Assembly: GCA_021234535.1 (NCBI GenBank)
Contig: CM037840.1
Coordinates: forward strand, 5,714,835 to 5,778,834
DNA from: Stichopus chloronotus
Taxonomy: Eukaryota; Echinodermata; Holothuroidea; Aspidochirotida; Stichopodidae
Length of the DNA stretch: 64,000 nt
Direction: 5' to 3'
This document shows positions 47,345 through 60,239 of this stretch, piece after piece. Made by a program: the position numbers and the translations under genes. The notes beneath the pieces are model-generated. The model was not told the origin of the DNA, did not search any database, and saw nothing but the letters and a program-made list of their open reading frames with translations. Each line of letters opens with the position of its first letter. Position 1 is the first letter of the stretch.

Positions 47345-50300
47345 CAGTCGTGACGGTATGTGTACTCGGACACGCGTCGTTCATTTGTACGGTTTCGCAC
47401 TTTATGAACATACATACACTTTATGAAACATACAGCAATAACATGTGGTTACTGGCCGGGCGCACCAGTCTAGAACGAGCGTTAATTTGCCTGAGAACGG
47501 TTGTAGATTTCACCTGGACGGAGGATATTTGCGTGGTCACTATGGTGACTATCCCATTTTGCACACCGCACACTGGATTCTACGTCCGCGTCTTGTTTGC
47601 GAAAACAATCTACTGATGCCAGAGACGTATATAGAGAGAGTTTAACTGGCAGTTTGTGACGTCACAAGTGAGCGTAATAAGTCCAGGTAGTGCCAGTTGC
47701 GCGAAGTACGAACTACCGTGTGTACACAGTGTGTGGATTGCGGGGACGTAAACGGTACTTGCGTAGGACGCAGGCAAATCTTTGTGGGGTTAAATAACTG
47801 ATTCGTAAAAAACTCAGCGAAAGTACTCTATTTCTCAGATTAATGTAAGCCTGGCATTCATTCTAATAACGAATTACGGATTTATGTTTTGTGTGAAGTC
47901 GTGGTAGGAGTACGCCAGTGCAACTGCAAGTGCACGTAAACTGACTGACTGAAGTCTGGCAAAAAAAAAAAAAAAAAACATTTTGATGACAAGTGCAAAC
48001 ATAGGTGTGAAAGTAATTTAAGAATGTAGTGCCTGAGTTAATTACTGCCCCTTTGACGATAACTTGCTAAAGTGGAATATACCAGTGTTCTTTTAAGGTT
48101 TTCTTTTTTTAAGGGAAAGGGGTGGTGGTGTGCACTTCTGGACTATACTTCTGACACCTGCTGTTACCCCATCGTCTCTGGAATGGCTTTTCATTGCACA
48201 GAAAACTTGCTCCAAAAGTGCATGATTTTATTTTACAGGTTTTTTTTTATTTTGATTTTAATAAACAATTTTCAGATCAAGATTTATATCCAAAATATAA
48301 AGGGAGACACTTTTTAATGTACTTTTATTGACCCCAGGATATATGATATAAAATGTAAATAATGAAGTGAACCATAGTCCATAAGTTGTAGGAGGACCTA
48401 GAAATAGGTAAAACCATTCTAGATTAATTTTTATTCATGAAAATAATTTAATACCTGAGGTCAGTCTTTGCTGCAGTTTGGATTGACATAACTAAGTTGT
48501 TTTTGGTTTTTCAATGGTACAGTCTGATAAGAAGACTAGCCCTATTGTTTGGGAATGATGTAAACACGGTGTTTGTTTCATATAGAACTGTACTGCATGC
48601 CACTGTTGTACGGTCGTTTGCTGTTCTTGTATATTATGTAGATGTAAGCACGCGGTTATTCCTTGGGGTATCTCCGCTGATTGTATCAGTATCCTACTTA
48701 CTATATTCGTATGTAAGTAGTATGAATCGTAGAAGCTGTTTCCTCCGCATTAGTATGTACATTGTGTACGTTGCCTCTTTCGCCCAAATTTCTTTGTCTC
48801 ATACTTTGGAGGTATTAGCCATCTAGACATAGACTAAGCCTAATTGATTCTTTTCTGAATGTGGGGTGTTGTCATGACTACACAGGCGTAATCTATAAAA
48901 GTTAGGACGAAAATTTGGCATACTTATAAATCATATGCTGCCTAGATTAGGTCTACCCTCAACCTGCAGTCACTAAGTTTGCAAGACAGTCGTTGAGATG
49001 AAAGCAAGTAGGCCTAGGCCTACCCTTTGACTAAATATAGCTGTGTCGATTTTAAGAGTAATGTTTCTAGTTAGTAAATTTGACAATGGTTAATTTTAAG
49101 TTTTAAAGGTTAACCTAACTTTGGCGTATATATTACAGTTTAAGCACGAACATCAGGTCTAATTTAAGTGTGCAAGTTAACAAATCCTCCTGGTAATATT
49201 TTTGATGGAGCGTCATTTACCGTGTTCCTAAATTTGAACTCCAAATTTAGCAAAGTATTTGACTTTTAATTTGGTCATAGCTAGATGTCTAACGTAAGCC
49301 GAGACCTACCTCATCAGTTTCGTGTTGTTTCCATTTGATTTTCAGTTTGTTCTTCCTAGTTTTGCCTCCTATAAGTTTCCTTTTTGCAAGGTTTTTGGGG
49401 GAACCATACAAACAAACCCCATTTTTTGTCCGATTGCTGCATCTTCATGCAGCACAACAAGGCATTTTCGAAAGTTGCACACAAATATCATCATAACTCT
49501 CAAGTGATTCCTGATACGTCTGCTTTGTTCAACATTTGTTTTCAGACATCTCATTGATTGACCATCATTCAGGATGAAATCTCAAACAAAAATGAGCCGT
49601 TTTCTTCATCAACAGGCGGCACTGCAAATAGAAGCACACATTTATGTGCTTTTCTATATTTGTCTGTGAAAACCGCACTTTTTTTCGATTATTTTCTTTT
49701 GTTTTTCGATCTGTGAAATACACATACGTTTGTTCGACTACTTTTTTTATGTGCGTCACCTTTTTTCCTCTTGGTTCGGCCAAGGCTCGCCAACGTCGTC
49801 GCCGTACCACGCTGCATACATATAACGTGTGCGTGTAATCTGCAATGAAGATCAACTACAGGCTGAACAAAATTAGGTCCAAAGTGGGCGTTGTCCCCTC
49901 TCGACCAATCCAAACAGGTTACACAGTTGGCCAAACTCTCTCTATATGGCTCTGACTGACGCATGCACCCAAACATGCACGTACGTCATTACGTTTCAAT
50001 TTAACATAGTGGCCGGTGTGGCAGAAACTACCGTCCGTAACGGGTGGGACCTAAGATAATTCACTTGGGGTGGGACACACTTTCCTAAGGAGAGCTTGTC
50101 CACGTTAAGGAATATGTGTCCTACAGACACTTTCTCCAACCTTTCATGTCACAGTAGATCGTGTCCTTGAGCTGAAAGATCACCTATAGTGTTTTTGCCC
50201 GCACAACGGACGTGAAGCACACATGCACCGGTTGGCTGCATTCGTTACACCAAGGGTATGTAAGTTAGAAAAACAGTTCATACTAGTTAGAAAGACAGTA

Positions 50301-51690
50301 CCTTCCAGCTTTAAAGGTTACAGCGTTTTGCGGTGGGTGTCTCTAACAAATCACTTTTCAGAACCCTTGGTGGTTAATGGTTGAAAAAAATAACAAAAGG
50401 GAAAACAGAGCCAGGTATATATGTTATCGGTTTGTATGGGTCAAAGCAATGGCTATTAACCTTGATGAATGAGCTAGCAGGAGATAGTAAAACCGGAGAG
50501 GGGCAAATTGAAGATTCAAGCCAAACAATGGAACCTCGATGGGTGTCTATGGTGTTTTAGACGTCACCACCGGAAAATTTATGCGCTGAAAGATTGTGTA
50601 CAATGAGACTAAACAAAGGAAACTGCGTTAAAACCGGTGTGGCAGTAAATGTTGTCCGTTGTCTTAAGGACGGATATTCCATCCTAACAGACACTATTAT
50701 TTTAAGAAGAATTGCGATACTGAAACAGTGTCTTTTCTCTGTGTGACTGTTAATTCGCTTTAAGATGTAAAAAGAATGAGTTCAAATGTATAGCTCAGCT
50801 GGCTTACAAAGCATCTGGAAATATGTGGGATAATAAGGAGGGCGCTGATTAGCATTACAAGCATGATTACCAGAAAATTCAAAAGTTTAATCCAGCATGC
50901 ATGGTAACACCACACACAGTCATATGTTATGTATGATCAACTAGTTAGGCAGTGGCTTGTTAATTGCAAATTGAAAACGAAATGAGGTAATATTTTTAAA
51001 CGTTAACTTGTAAAATTCTTTTTCTAAGGATTTTTTCTTGTTTGTTGTTGTTGTTGTTTTTCCTTGTTATTGTTGTTGATATTTGACGGTGACAGTATGG
51101 TCGTCATATCAGTGTTCAGTGATTTGGAATTAAACAAATATAACAATGTCAAGTAAACTTGTTAAATTGGTTGCGAATATCGATGGAGGCATATTTTTTC
51201 CATGTTAATTTCGTTGGTTTATCATTCTCTGTCGGTGGTCGATAAGACCAAAGGGTATTCGTCCTGCAAGTGATCATAAAGAGCTAGGTTATGCAGAGAT
51301 CCAGTGGTGTAGTTGTATACATGATTAGCTGCAGACTATGAATACGGTACCTCATGGACTTAATTTCTTTCTTGTAATGGATTTTTTTCATTGATGCATC
51401 ACTATAGAAAACAAGCATAGCATAGTGAAATAAATCATCTTTAATGAGAATGTTGGTTGCATGCTCAGTTTGGTAAGGTATAGTGGTTCCCTTTTGTCTG
51501 TCTTAGTTTCCGATAATTCAAATGATTCTTGCACAATCTAACTCTTTTAGCGCTAACAATATTCTCTAAATGTTATTATGCGTAATCATATAGCCTTTCC
51601 AAACTGACCTTTACAATAGCACATTTTATAATGTACGCGCTCCAATAACAGCTACACTTTTCACTTTTTTAATATACTTTTTTATAATTA
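47345..51690. other. Non-coding stretch with no recognised gene
   Basis: A 109-codon hydrophobic frame on the plus strand (48497-48826) begins with TTG and has no recognised homology. A poly(A) run lies at about 47961-47978. GGTGTGGCAGAAACTACCGTCCG near 50026 is partly repeated near 50636. No exon is supported. Confidence 0.45.
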
Positions 51691-51692
51691 GC

Positions 51693-51695
<3 letters not shown>

Positions 51696-51787
<92 letters not shown>

Positions 51788-51931
51788 ATATATATATCAT
51801 ATATATATCATAATATATCAATCTATATATATCAATATATATATCAATATATATATATCAATTATATATATCAATTATATATATATATCATATATAATCA
51901 ATTATTATCAATATATATCATATATATATAT

Positions 51932-51981
<50 letters not shown>

Positions 51982-52034
51982 ATATATATATCAATATATA
52001 TATATCAATATATATATCAATATATATCAATATA
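51696..52034 (+). repeat. (TA)n microsatellite with interspersed TCAATATATA units
   Basis: Nearly 340 bases are pure or almost pure AT repeats. The first part is uninterrupted TA, and the rest is broken by TCA at semi-regular spacing. Confidence 0.97.
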
Positions 52035-52039
52035 GTCTA

Positions 52040-53500
52040 ATTTAGTAACTGAAACAGCCACAGAAAACTACTTTGTGTATGGTCAAATTAGATGTTACTT
52101 TAAAAAGAATTTTCTTCCTAGTCAGTTGAGTCAGTTGAGACTAATGTTCCTTCCTACAAAGAGAGTTATATGATAGGTAGCATCAAGGATGCGCGTTGAT
52201 AGCAAAGGAAGTCGCGTGATGTAGGTTTTGGACATATGACTTTATAAAATTATTAAAATCATAGCATTGTCAACTAACTTTAATAGCAGGGTCTATATTT
52301 TAGCACTAGCTGCCACTGTTAATTGGTAACTTTTTAAGAATTGCCGGCTCGGAAATCAATGTGCTATTATTCCCGCATTTTCAAAAGTTCAGAAACGAAT
52401 TGTCGGTACTCTCACAGTTGTAAACAGCTATGAAAACTATCATGTCGTGGTCTATTTGTCCAAATGTAGAGTAATTTTGTAGCGAAATGGCTTGCATTAG
52501 AGGATCGACATTCTCAAGGAAGTGCCACACTTTCACCGGAGGGTCCGATTTCCCTATTTTTTATATTTAGCCCCCCCCCCCCAACAAAAAATTTCCATAC
52601 CGTAATTAACACTTTAATTAATGAGAAAATAGACTTGTCGTGGATGTTATTTTTCAGATTTTTATCAAACAGGTGAGCAGATGGAAGATAAACGAATGGA
52701 GGCACTTTTTTATCTTTAAGCATCACATGATTCTATGATTATTGATATAGATTTAATCTATTTTATCCTTCGGTGTATTTTCAAAATAAAACTATAACCT
52801 TTGCAATCATTGCAAAAACAATTCACAGTCATATTTAAAATGTTCAAGAAATAACACCTTGAGATGAAGGTTGATGTAACACATCTGTGTTACTACCCGA
52901 TGAGACATTTGCAACATTCCTCTGTCAGTAGTTGTATTGATGCTATTTTCGTTTGTTTTTTCTTCTAAATTTTACATCACAGCTTTGGTAACCCACAATC
53001 GAAGGGTATCACTTCCACCAGGTAGCTGCCACTTGGACAATGCTCCCGCGATAAGGAAACAGTATGAATAGAACTTATCATGAAAACATTTTGTTAACCC
53101 TTTAGTCCATCAGTGAATCAATGCTTGTGTCAACCAAATTGTTTTGTATCCAAACCTGAGTACATTAATGGATATCGATGAAGGTAATTTCATCACATGT
53201 CAAATTGATCTGTTCATGAATAACTTCAGTCACATATATTCTGGACGTTACATGGCAGCAGTTAAATTTTCAAACGGTGTAGTTTTCAGAAATGTTGAAG
53301 AGTTGGAGAAAGACAAAAGGTTTTCAATTTTTCAGTTCATAAGGACAGTTATATGAACTTCATGATCATGGGAGAAAAATGATTGACCCTGCAGCTGAGG
53401 GATGTTGTTTTGTAGCATCATAGTACAACGTGCAGAAACCTAACAGTGAAAAGTGGGGAGGGAAGGCGGATAGGGGAGTGGGTGCACGGACCATCTGATG
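52040..53500. other. Non-coding stretch with no recognised gene
   Basis: It contains a C12 tract (52571-52582) and a 70-codon plus-strand frame (53144-53356, with GRYMAAVKFSNGVVFRNVEE) that reads protein-like. That frame has no splice or homology support, so I do not call it a gene. Confidence 0.4.
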
Positions 53501-54096
53501 TTTCTTCGAGTTGTGATCAATTTTCCCCTTCAAATTATCTATGAAATGATCCTAAGAATAGTGAATAAGAATAGTGTTTATGACAAAATCACAGATTCAG
53601 CGTTCCTCTCTTTCGTAACGTGAGGGTAAACACTTGCCGCTCTAATTTTCTCAGTGTAACGTCGACATTTTAGGCATGGTGGTGTAGCTGTTTGTACTTT
53701 TTACTTTTCGTAGTACTTAAATGACACAAAAATACACCAGCAGGAGAAAAAGGAAAAGTTTCCTATATATGTAAATCTTAGATTGATAATTGTGATGTAT
53801 TATCAATAATGCAGAAAGTATTTAAAAGTAGCAAATGGCGAGGTAATTGTTTTTTCTCTGTCATATTAAAGTTCTATAGATTGAAAACTGTTGATTTTCG
53901 TCGAAACAATCAGTGGACTTTTCTTATACATGGCTCAGTTTATCGTGTAAAAAACCGAAAACATAAATTGTTTTCAGATTCATCTCTTTGATCTAGTCTT
54001 TTCTCTAAAATCAGAAAAAATGGTATAACTTTCTCTCAGACTACGAGTTTATGTAATAATTCATAGCAAAAAATATGATAAATCCAGGTGCTGTGA

Positions 54097-55250
54097 TTAC
54101 TCTTGGTTTCTTTCATTCTTCCCCAACACCTTGAATGATGAGAGTGACTTTTCGAAAAGCAGTCTCCATGGCAACATTGACTTCTTCACTATCTCTCCTT
54201 GATATTTCTCCGCACAGAAAGTAGTGCTCAATTTAAGATCAATCATGTTGTCAGCCTCTATGATGATGTAGTTTCCGAGTTGTTTAATTTTGTGGAAAGC
54301 AACATCTAGATTACCAACTAATTGCTTTGACAGGATCTCGTCAAAGTGTTTCTTCAGCATAAAGACGTTGGTATGGTGTAGTTTTAAGTTTAGTACCACC
54401 ACATTTTCCCCACTCGCGGTTGGTTCATATTGGATGACGTCAGTCTGTGTATCCGACTCAACAAGTGTAGTTGAAGTTGAACCAATTTGGCAACCCACAG
54501 ACATGACATCATAAATACCAGCAGCACTGTGATTGTTATTAATGACGTCACCAGACATCCATTGCTTGGGTGTCTGACCAGTAAAGTCGGTCATAGTTGA
54601 TTTGCTGATTCCTTTAACAACCAACCCTCCATCTTGTCGAGGACAAGCACTGTTCCTCCACAAGGTATGAGCCTGCTTGGTGCTGACCGTCTTGCCGTCC
54701 CAGCAAGTCCCTGGTAAACTTGTAAGATAAAGCAGCGGTAGCAGCGACACCGAGACCAAAAACCAAAAGCTGATCACGACTAAAACTGAAACGAGAACAA
54801 TGCAATATCAGATTTAAAATTTTTTATAACTATTGAAAATATGTCTCACTCGGGAAACATGATTTGTTCATTGTGACCTTTAATTGAGTGATTTGACGCA
54901 GCGAATCAGAGATGTATAAAGTTGATGAAGAAATATACCAAGTATTACATAATACTTAAACAATCTTGTTTATAGGCCTCAGTCTATTAAAAGAGACAGC
55001 AACTCAAGATTTCATTACTTAAAAGCTCAGCAATCGCATATCTACTAAATGAAAATTACATTGTTATGAGGAGTGTAAGTTAATCAACGGTACAGACTGT
55101 GATAGCTACATGCTTTAACGATTGTCTTTTTGTTTACTTTTTTATCAATTCCCATAATATGACAGCGTATGAAATAAAAACTAAATCCTTCACACATGAG
55201 GTTGTAAACGAAGAGTTTGATCTATTTTGTTTTAATGAGACTTACCACAT
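54097..55250 (-). pseudogene. Family X copy 3, frameshifted
   Basis: The minus-strand structure equals the other copies: ATGTG before GTAAGT at 55246-55250, and exon 2 from 54785 to a TAA at 54097-54099. One extra base (54691, GTCTTGCC where copies 1 and 2 read GTTTGCC) shifts the frame after the hydrophobic segment, so translation from the shared ATG would stop near 54614 after about 58 residues. The frame beyond the shift is otherwise open and well conserved. The upstream ATG of exon 1 seen in copies 1 and 2 is also lost. Together this suggests a young pseudogene. A single-base read error would restore a protein, so the call depends on confirming that base. In the shifted frame the region before the insertion reads like a signal peptide (FWFLVSVSLLPLLYL), but it has no ATG. 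Confidence 0.7.
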
Positions 55251-55394
55251 GATCAGTGATACTTGAAAGTATTGCGTTGATAACGTTGATTATAATCGCT
55301 GTAGAATATACACGTCGCGAATGCACAGTGTACAGAATAGGATTAATGTTTAGTAAACAAAGAAAGGAACACCACTGTTTCTACAGTGCGACCG

Positions 55395-55402
55395 TGACGT
55401 CA
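55395..55402 (-). promoter_or_regulatory. TGACGTCA palindrome upstream of family X copy 3
   Basis: It is in the same position as in copies 1 and 2. Another TGACGTCA lies further upstream at 55505-55512. Confidence 0.55.
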
Positions 55403-55469
55403 CAAATGCTTGGCGTGAACTTCACCTGCGTTTGTTACACGTATTTACGCGTTGGCAAATGAACTCTTG

Positions 55470-56420
55470 ATATATGCACCAAAAAAAAACTGAGATTCTT
55501 CCCGTGACGTCACTGCGTTTCAGACTGACATACTGGACCGTCACTGCCCACGCGCAGATGATGTGTTACCGATAAGTAGTCACGATACCCCTTTTACAAT
55601 TGTATGAGAATCAGGCCCGTAGTCAGTGGGTCGGAGTGTTCGAACGACCCACCCCAACTTGAGGGAGGTCCATTTTTCCAGCCCTGTGTTTGAAGGGTCA
55701 GCTATGAAATATTATTTATCTTGACATATTAAGGCCGAATTTCCGTTCACTTTGAGCAGGAAGATAAAACCTTTCCACTTATGTCATAAAATTTATACAG
55801 GCCCAAACTGACCACAATATCTCATCACTACAGTACATACACTATGTGGGGTGATGAAATAATAAGCTCAAAAACGCGCATGCATGGTTATGCCATTGTG
55901 GCCGTGGATATCATTGAACTAGATACAATATAAAGCCCGGGACACACTACTGTCATCCACCTAGGTGCGTAGCCAACGAGAGGGCGAAGGAGGCGACCGC
56001 CCCCACCCTTGGCCACACTGTGGTATTTTTTTTAGGACTTCGCCAGGAATACCCAGGCGCATAGGCATAGCCACGGAAAGGAGGGAGAATAGGGCGACCC
56101 TCCTTGATCTCATTTTCTCTTTTTTTTTTCCCGCAATATCGCTCCATAGTAATTCCCTCAATTTATGCGGCAGGTCTACCATGTTTTTATAGATGCGCAT
56201 TCTCGGCCCATTTTTGTTGGATGCTCCCCCCCCCCCCAAACAAATGGTGGTGCTTGCTAAGTGATGTCGCCAAGGCAGGGGTGGGATGCAGGGTTGGGAG
56301 CATGTATGTATGCATGTAAAACACCCAGGGAGGGCCTGTCTTCTAGTATCTGAGTGGTTTGTAGGGCCAAACGTTTCTTTGAATGCTCATCTCAGCATTT
56401 TTCACAGACTAATTGTTTTC
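55470..56420. repeat. Dispersed-repeat debris with two related CGTAGCCA blocks
   Basis: GTGCGTAGCCAACGAGAGGG...GGCGACC (about 55963-56005) and GGCATAGCCACGGAAAGGAG...GGCGACC (about 56065-56105) are diverged copies of one motif. GGCCCGTAGTCAGTGGGTCG near 55615 is a third relative. Such 'cgtagcca' repeats are usually tails of transposable elements. A C12 tract follows (56226-56237). Confidence 0.45.
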
Positions 56421-56427
56421 TCAGTAA

Positions 56428-56585
56428 TTGAGAAATTGTAGACATAAGATCTGTATTTCAAGGCTGGGTTCATGCAGTTGGAAAGAGTTGGGAAGGGCTG
56501 TTCCCGATAATCTGGGGGGTTTGTAAAACTCAAAATTTTCTTGTACGCTCCGCGCCAACTAATGGTGGTGCTCCGCTTAGATTGT
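56428..56585 (+). repeat. Dispersed repeat family R, copy 3
   Basis: It shares ACATAAGATC, TATTTCAAGGCTGG, AAAATTTTCTTGTACGCTC, GCGCCAA and GGTGCTCCGCTTAGATT with the copies at 43236 and 44213. Confidence 0.65.
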
Positions 56586-56589
56586 CTTC

Positions 56590-59450
56590 GCGAGTTCGCA
56601 CCCCACCCCACCAACCTTGGCATATTCCTAGAATTAAGGTTTATGTCAAAATCAGTATAATCTGAAGCCAGACAGTCTGACAGTACATGTAGGTTATTCT
56701 ACTACCAGATTACATATATGATTTTTTCTTCTCAAAAAGTGGTGTACTGTGTGGAATTCCTGGGGAAAAAAGGATTTCTGTTGTGTTCAAAAGTCCTCTT
56801 AAATGCTCCAGATTGCAGGAGATCTGCAGATTTCAAAATTTTCCGGGGAAGCATGCCCCGGACCCCTAGCAACTGCATGCTTACGGCACGGGCCAGTGGC
56901 TTCCGTATTTGGAAAAAGGTCCACATTTTGGAAAAAAGACCCACCCCTCCACATTGGCTGGCTACGGCCCTCAGAATGGACACTTATAGTCTGGCTTTAG
57001 AATAAGGAAGCTCATTGCAGTAACGTTGAACGTACCTTATATCGAAATCCTATACTTCAGCTGGAAGTGTTATTCCACGATAAGAAAATGGCCAAATACT
57101 GGAGGGTCACGTGCTGCGGGAATGTAACCTTACCGTGAGAGTAATAAGTTTGTGAACCCCAAGTTTTCACTGCTTTACTAGATATACAAAAGATTATAAT
57201 TTTAGCTCAGCCTTTCGAAATTAGGAGTAATTACAAGACAGCACAAATTTTCTGCATTTGAGCAGCAAATCACTCAAATGTTACTCTTCTACAATTGATG
57301 AAATATCTCAGTTAGCACCACAGTACTGTACAGTGTACGTTGCGCGATGTGCGCGTCGTTTCTTTGAGCTATTGCTCGTGCGATTATTATGAGCGAATGT
57401 ATGAAAGTATTACACCTACCATACCAAGTCATTCCCTTGGCACGTGACCCTCCATGCAACGGAAAGTTTGACACCATTTTGTCCATCGGCGCGTTACTTC
57501 TAGCTATTAGAATTCCGATTTCTATGACCATAGAAGCGCGTACGCGCCTGGAAACAGGACGATGTTATCAGCTAATAACCTCCCTGCCAGAAGTAAGCAT
57601 CAGATCCCATATGTAATGATATAAGACTCCTGTAAGTATTATTCTCCGCCTGTTACTGTACAAATTGTCTGCTTTTGAGTTCTTACTCTTGACACAAGTT
57701 TTAGGAGCAATTTTCGGTAGGCATATATACCCTCAGAGGGTAACCATTGGTAGTGTGCATTTACCCTGGATTAGTATAAAAAGGTTAGGGGATTGACGAA
57801 ATAAACCCCAGTTGGTGAATCTGAAAGCAGTGTTCATTTTAATTACTTCGAGAGACGGAAGATATTTTATCGAATACTGATGACTTTACAGATGAAAATC
57901 GGGGACGTTTATAGACTAATGTGAGAGTATCAAAGAAGAACTTTCTAAATGGACAATAAATAGTTTGTGCGTTGAAGGTTGTACCTGGTAACAGCGGTTA
58001 ACTTTCAAAGCTGAGAACATGGTTATAGTTAACTTTATGAACATGAAGGAGATTTGAGACAAATACAACCGGAAAAGGTACCGCTGGACGCCACTGTCCC
58101 TGATAAGGATTACCAAATATATCTGGGGTAGATAACTAATTGTTCCCTTCTCACAACTTTTCTTTCTTTGTTCTAAACATTGATATTTTTGGTTCTCTTT
58201 TTATGAAAGGAACCAGTCGCAAGCTGCGCATTATCTAAGTTGGAATAATTAGAGCCACAAGATGGTCATCGTTTGCTCTTAATTAAGCTGCTGCAGTCTG
58301 CAGTGACCGTTGCTGAAATATCATCTGGAAAGAGAACACAACGGCGTGAGAACAATTGCTGTTTTAGTGAGGTAGAATCCGGCAGCCACTCCAGGTATCG
58401 AGGACAAATCCAGATCAAAATTGGGTTGAAGAAATGGGGAAACAGAGAAATTTAAAGGAGATAGAACCCTTGGAAACATCTCTAAAATATATGACATATA
58501 TATAGGTGTTTGACGAGAATCTTCCCACAAAGTCCAAAAATATTCCTTTCCAAGTTAAACACTTTAAAAATTCACAAACGGGAACTGCCAGTTTTCCTTC
58601 AGCACAGTTAAATGTAAACAGACTCGAGTAAGTCAAATTATGATGTTTTGTAACCCCTGACAGTAGGAAATTAGTGAATTTCTTTGTTTTCTTTACCCAT
58701 AATTTCCATAAATGTACCGTACATTTGTACACATCTTGTGTTCGGTTATAATGCAGTGTATGCAATGATCAGTTGTTACATACAGGTACTTTTATTTCAA
58801 TCTGCATAGCTGTTAGAACTATTTGACAAGTTGAGAAGAAACGAACACGCTTTACGATGACATGTGATCAGGTTACAACATCACAATCTCGGGGACTTAA
58901 CATACTAATGGATTTGCTTTTGGGGCATCCTGATGGATTTTCCATCTATCTTGAAAAGCAAACAACTTCTTTTGATGAGATCTGGTGATGGTGTTTACCA
59001 TTTGGGGCTCTCACTGAACAGTATTTCATTGTCGAAAGTTCTGATTTTCCTTCACCCGTTTTCAGCCTTAAACCAAACTAGAATTTTTGACCTTTCAGCT
59101 AGTACAGTTTCCTTCTTTCACAATAGATGGGCTGTGATTAAATTGTGAAAACGGTCATTGTCGACGCTTTACCCCGACCAACGCTAAACAAGGCATAAAC
59201 CCTACTTTTAGACTAAAGGTTGACGCGTATGCATGGTTGATGCGTATCGTGAACTATGTGCATCAACCCCGTTGTCTTTGGGTGCTCAGAAAGCAGAGTG
59301 GCAACTGTCACCTCCCTATACACGGACCAGAAGGAATGACGCAGAAGAAAACAAAAAGCGAAAAAATAAAGAAAAGACAGGACGGCAAAAGAGTGAGAAA
59401 AAAAATTGAAAGAAATGGTAAAAAAAAATGCAAATTGGCGTTTCAGTGCC
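56590..59450. other. Non-coding stretch with no recognised gene
   Basis: A CpG-containing patch at about 57330-57560 is open on both strands but shows no recognisable protein or splice structure. The remainder shows no repeat that I can match. Confidence 0.4.
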
Positions 59451-59452
59451 TT

Positions 59453-59700
59453 CCCCCCCCCCCCCCCTTGCATCCAGTGAATGATGACAGGGTTGCCCAT
59501 ATTCAGTCCTCTTAATCATGGAATATAAAAATGTTAGACAGACTTTGAAAGCAAAACACTTGCAATAACGTAAGGAGATGGGTTTTTTCCATCCTAAAGA
59601 AATTACTGTCAGTAGTATGCATTTCCTGGAGTTCACTTGTTGAGCCTGGGAATTGCGATTTCCAGGAATCTAGGTTGTCTTCTTTTTCAACTGATGGCAC
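59453..59700 (+). repeat. C15 tract followed by the repeat also found at 4720-4960
   Basis: The poly(C) tract 59453-59467 leads into GTGAATGATGACAGGGTTGC and CCATATTCAG and the further blocks shared with 4720-4960. Confidence 0.6.
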
Positions 59701-60039
59701 TGACTCCACATAGCCTAGTATTTCCGCAATTCTCAGTCCACCCCGAATTCAAAATTCGGAGAGCACTGCAATAGAGGCATATATGTATTTCCGTATCCCT
59801 GTATCACACTCGTTTCCCCCTCCTGTTCCAGGTTACTAGATAAAATTCTGGCTGCTCCTCTGGGGCGAACGTCGAGTTTCTCGACCTCCTACAAGCAACC
59901 CCTGTTTCTCCACTACCCCAATGAAAAAGTGGGGGGAGTTAAAAGTATGTTCAGACCTCCCCAGTATTTTTCAGATCCATGAAGACTAAATTAAAAAGGA
60001 TTTATCATGATTCTTTTATCATCTGAATCCATCTGAAAT

Positions 60040-60215
60040 GTGTCACGGTACCATGTTTCATAGATTTTTGCTGTCACTGATGAAGAAAATTGACTGGACA
60101 CAAGCAGTTTAGAATACCCTTGGAGGGTGCTGTTCCGGCCATCCGCGAAGTTTGAAAAAAAAAATTCTTGAACGCTCCGGACCAAATGATGGTGGCCATC
60201 CTCTTAGATAGTTCT
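60040..60215 (+). repeat. Dispersed repeat family R, copy 4 (degenerate)
   Basis: CCGGCCATC, AAAATTCTTGAACGCTCCG, ATGATGGTGG and CTCTTAGATAGT are recognisable in the family order. A C10 tract follows at 60225. Confidence 0.5.
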
Positions 60216-60239
60216 GCCAGTATTCCCCCCCCCCTCCCT

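Larger units (their letters stand above)
3984..60234. repeat. Scattered poly(C)/poly(G) tracts of ten or more bases
   Basis: C tracts: 3984-3995, 5262-5275, 6041-6052, 13591-13600, 38460-38470, 39571-39583, 41068-41080, 44491-44505, 52571-52582, 56226-56237, 59453-59467 and 60225-60234. G tracts: 43319-43330 and 43462-43475. Several lie inside or at the edge of the dispersed repeats listed here. The range given only spans the first and last tract. Confidence 0.9.

Noticed and set aside
48497..48826. 109-codon hydrophobic frame that could suggest a membrane protein.
   Set aside because: It starts with TTG, shows no class A receptor landmarks, and sits in AT-rich sequence where hydrophobic chance frames are common.
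53144..53356. 70-codon plus-strand frame near family X copy 3.
   Set aside because: The protein-like look is not backed by homology, splice sites or a copy next to the other family members.
57289..57616. Frames open on both strands in a CpG-containing patch.
   Set aside because: There is no recognisable protein, splice site pair or conserved composition; two-strand openness alone is weak evidence.
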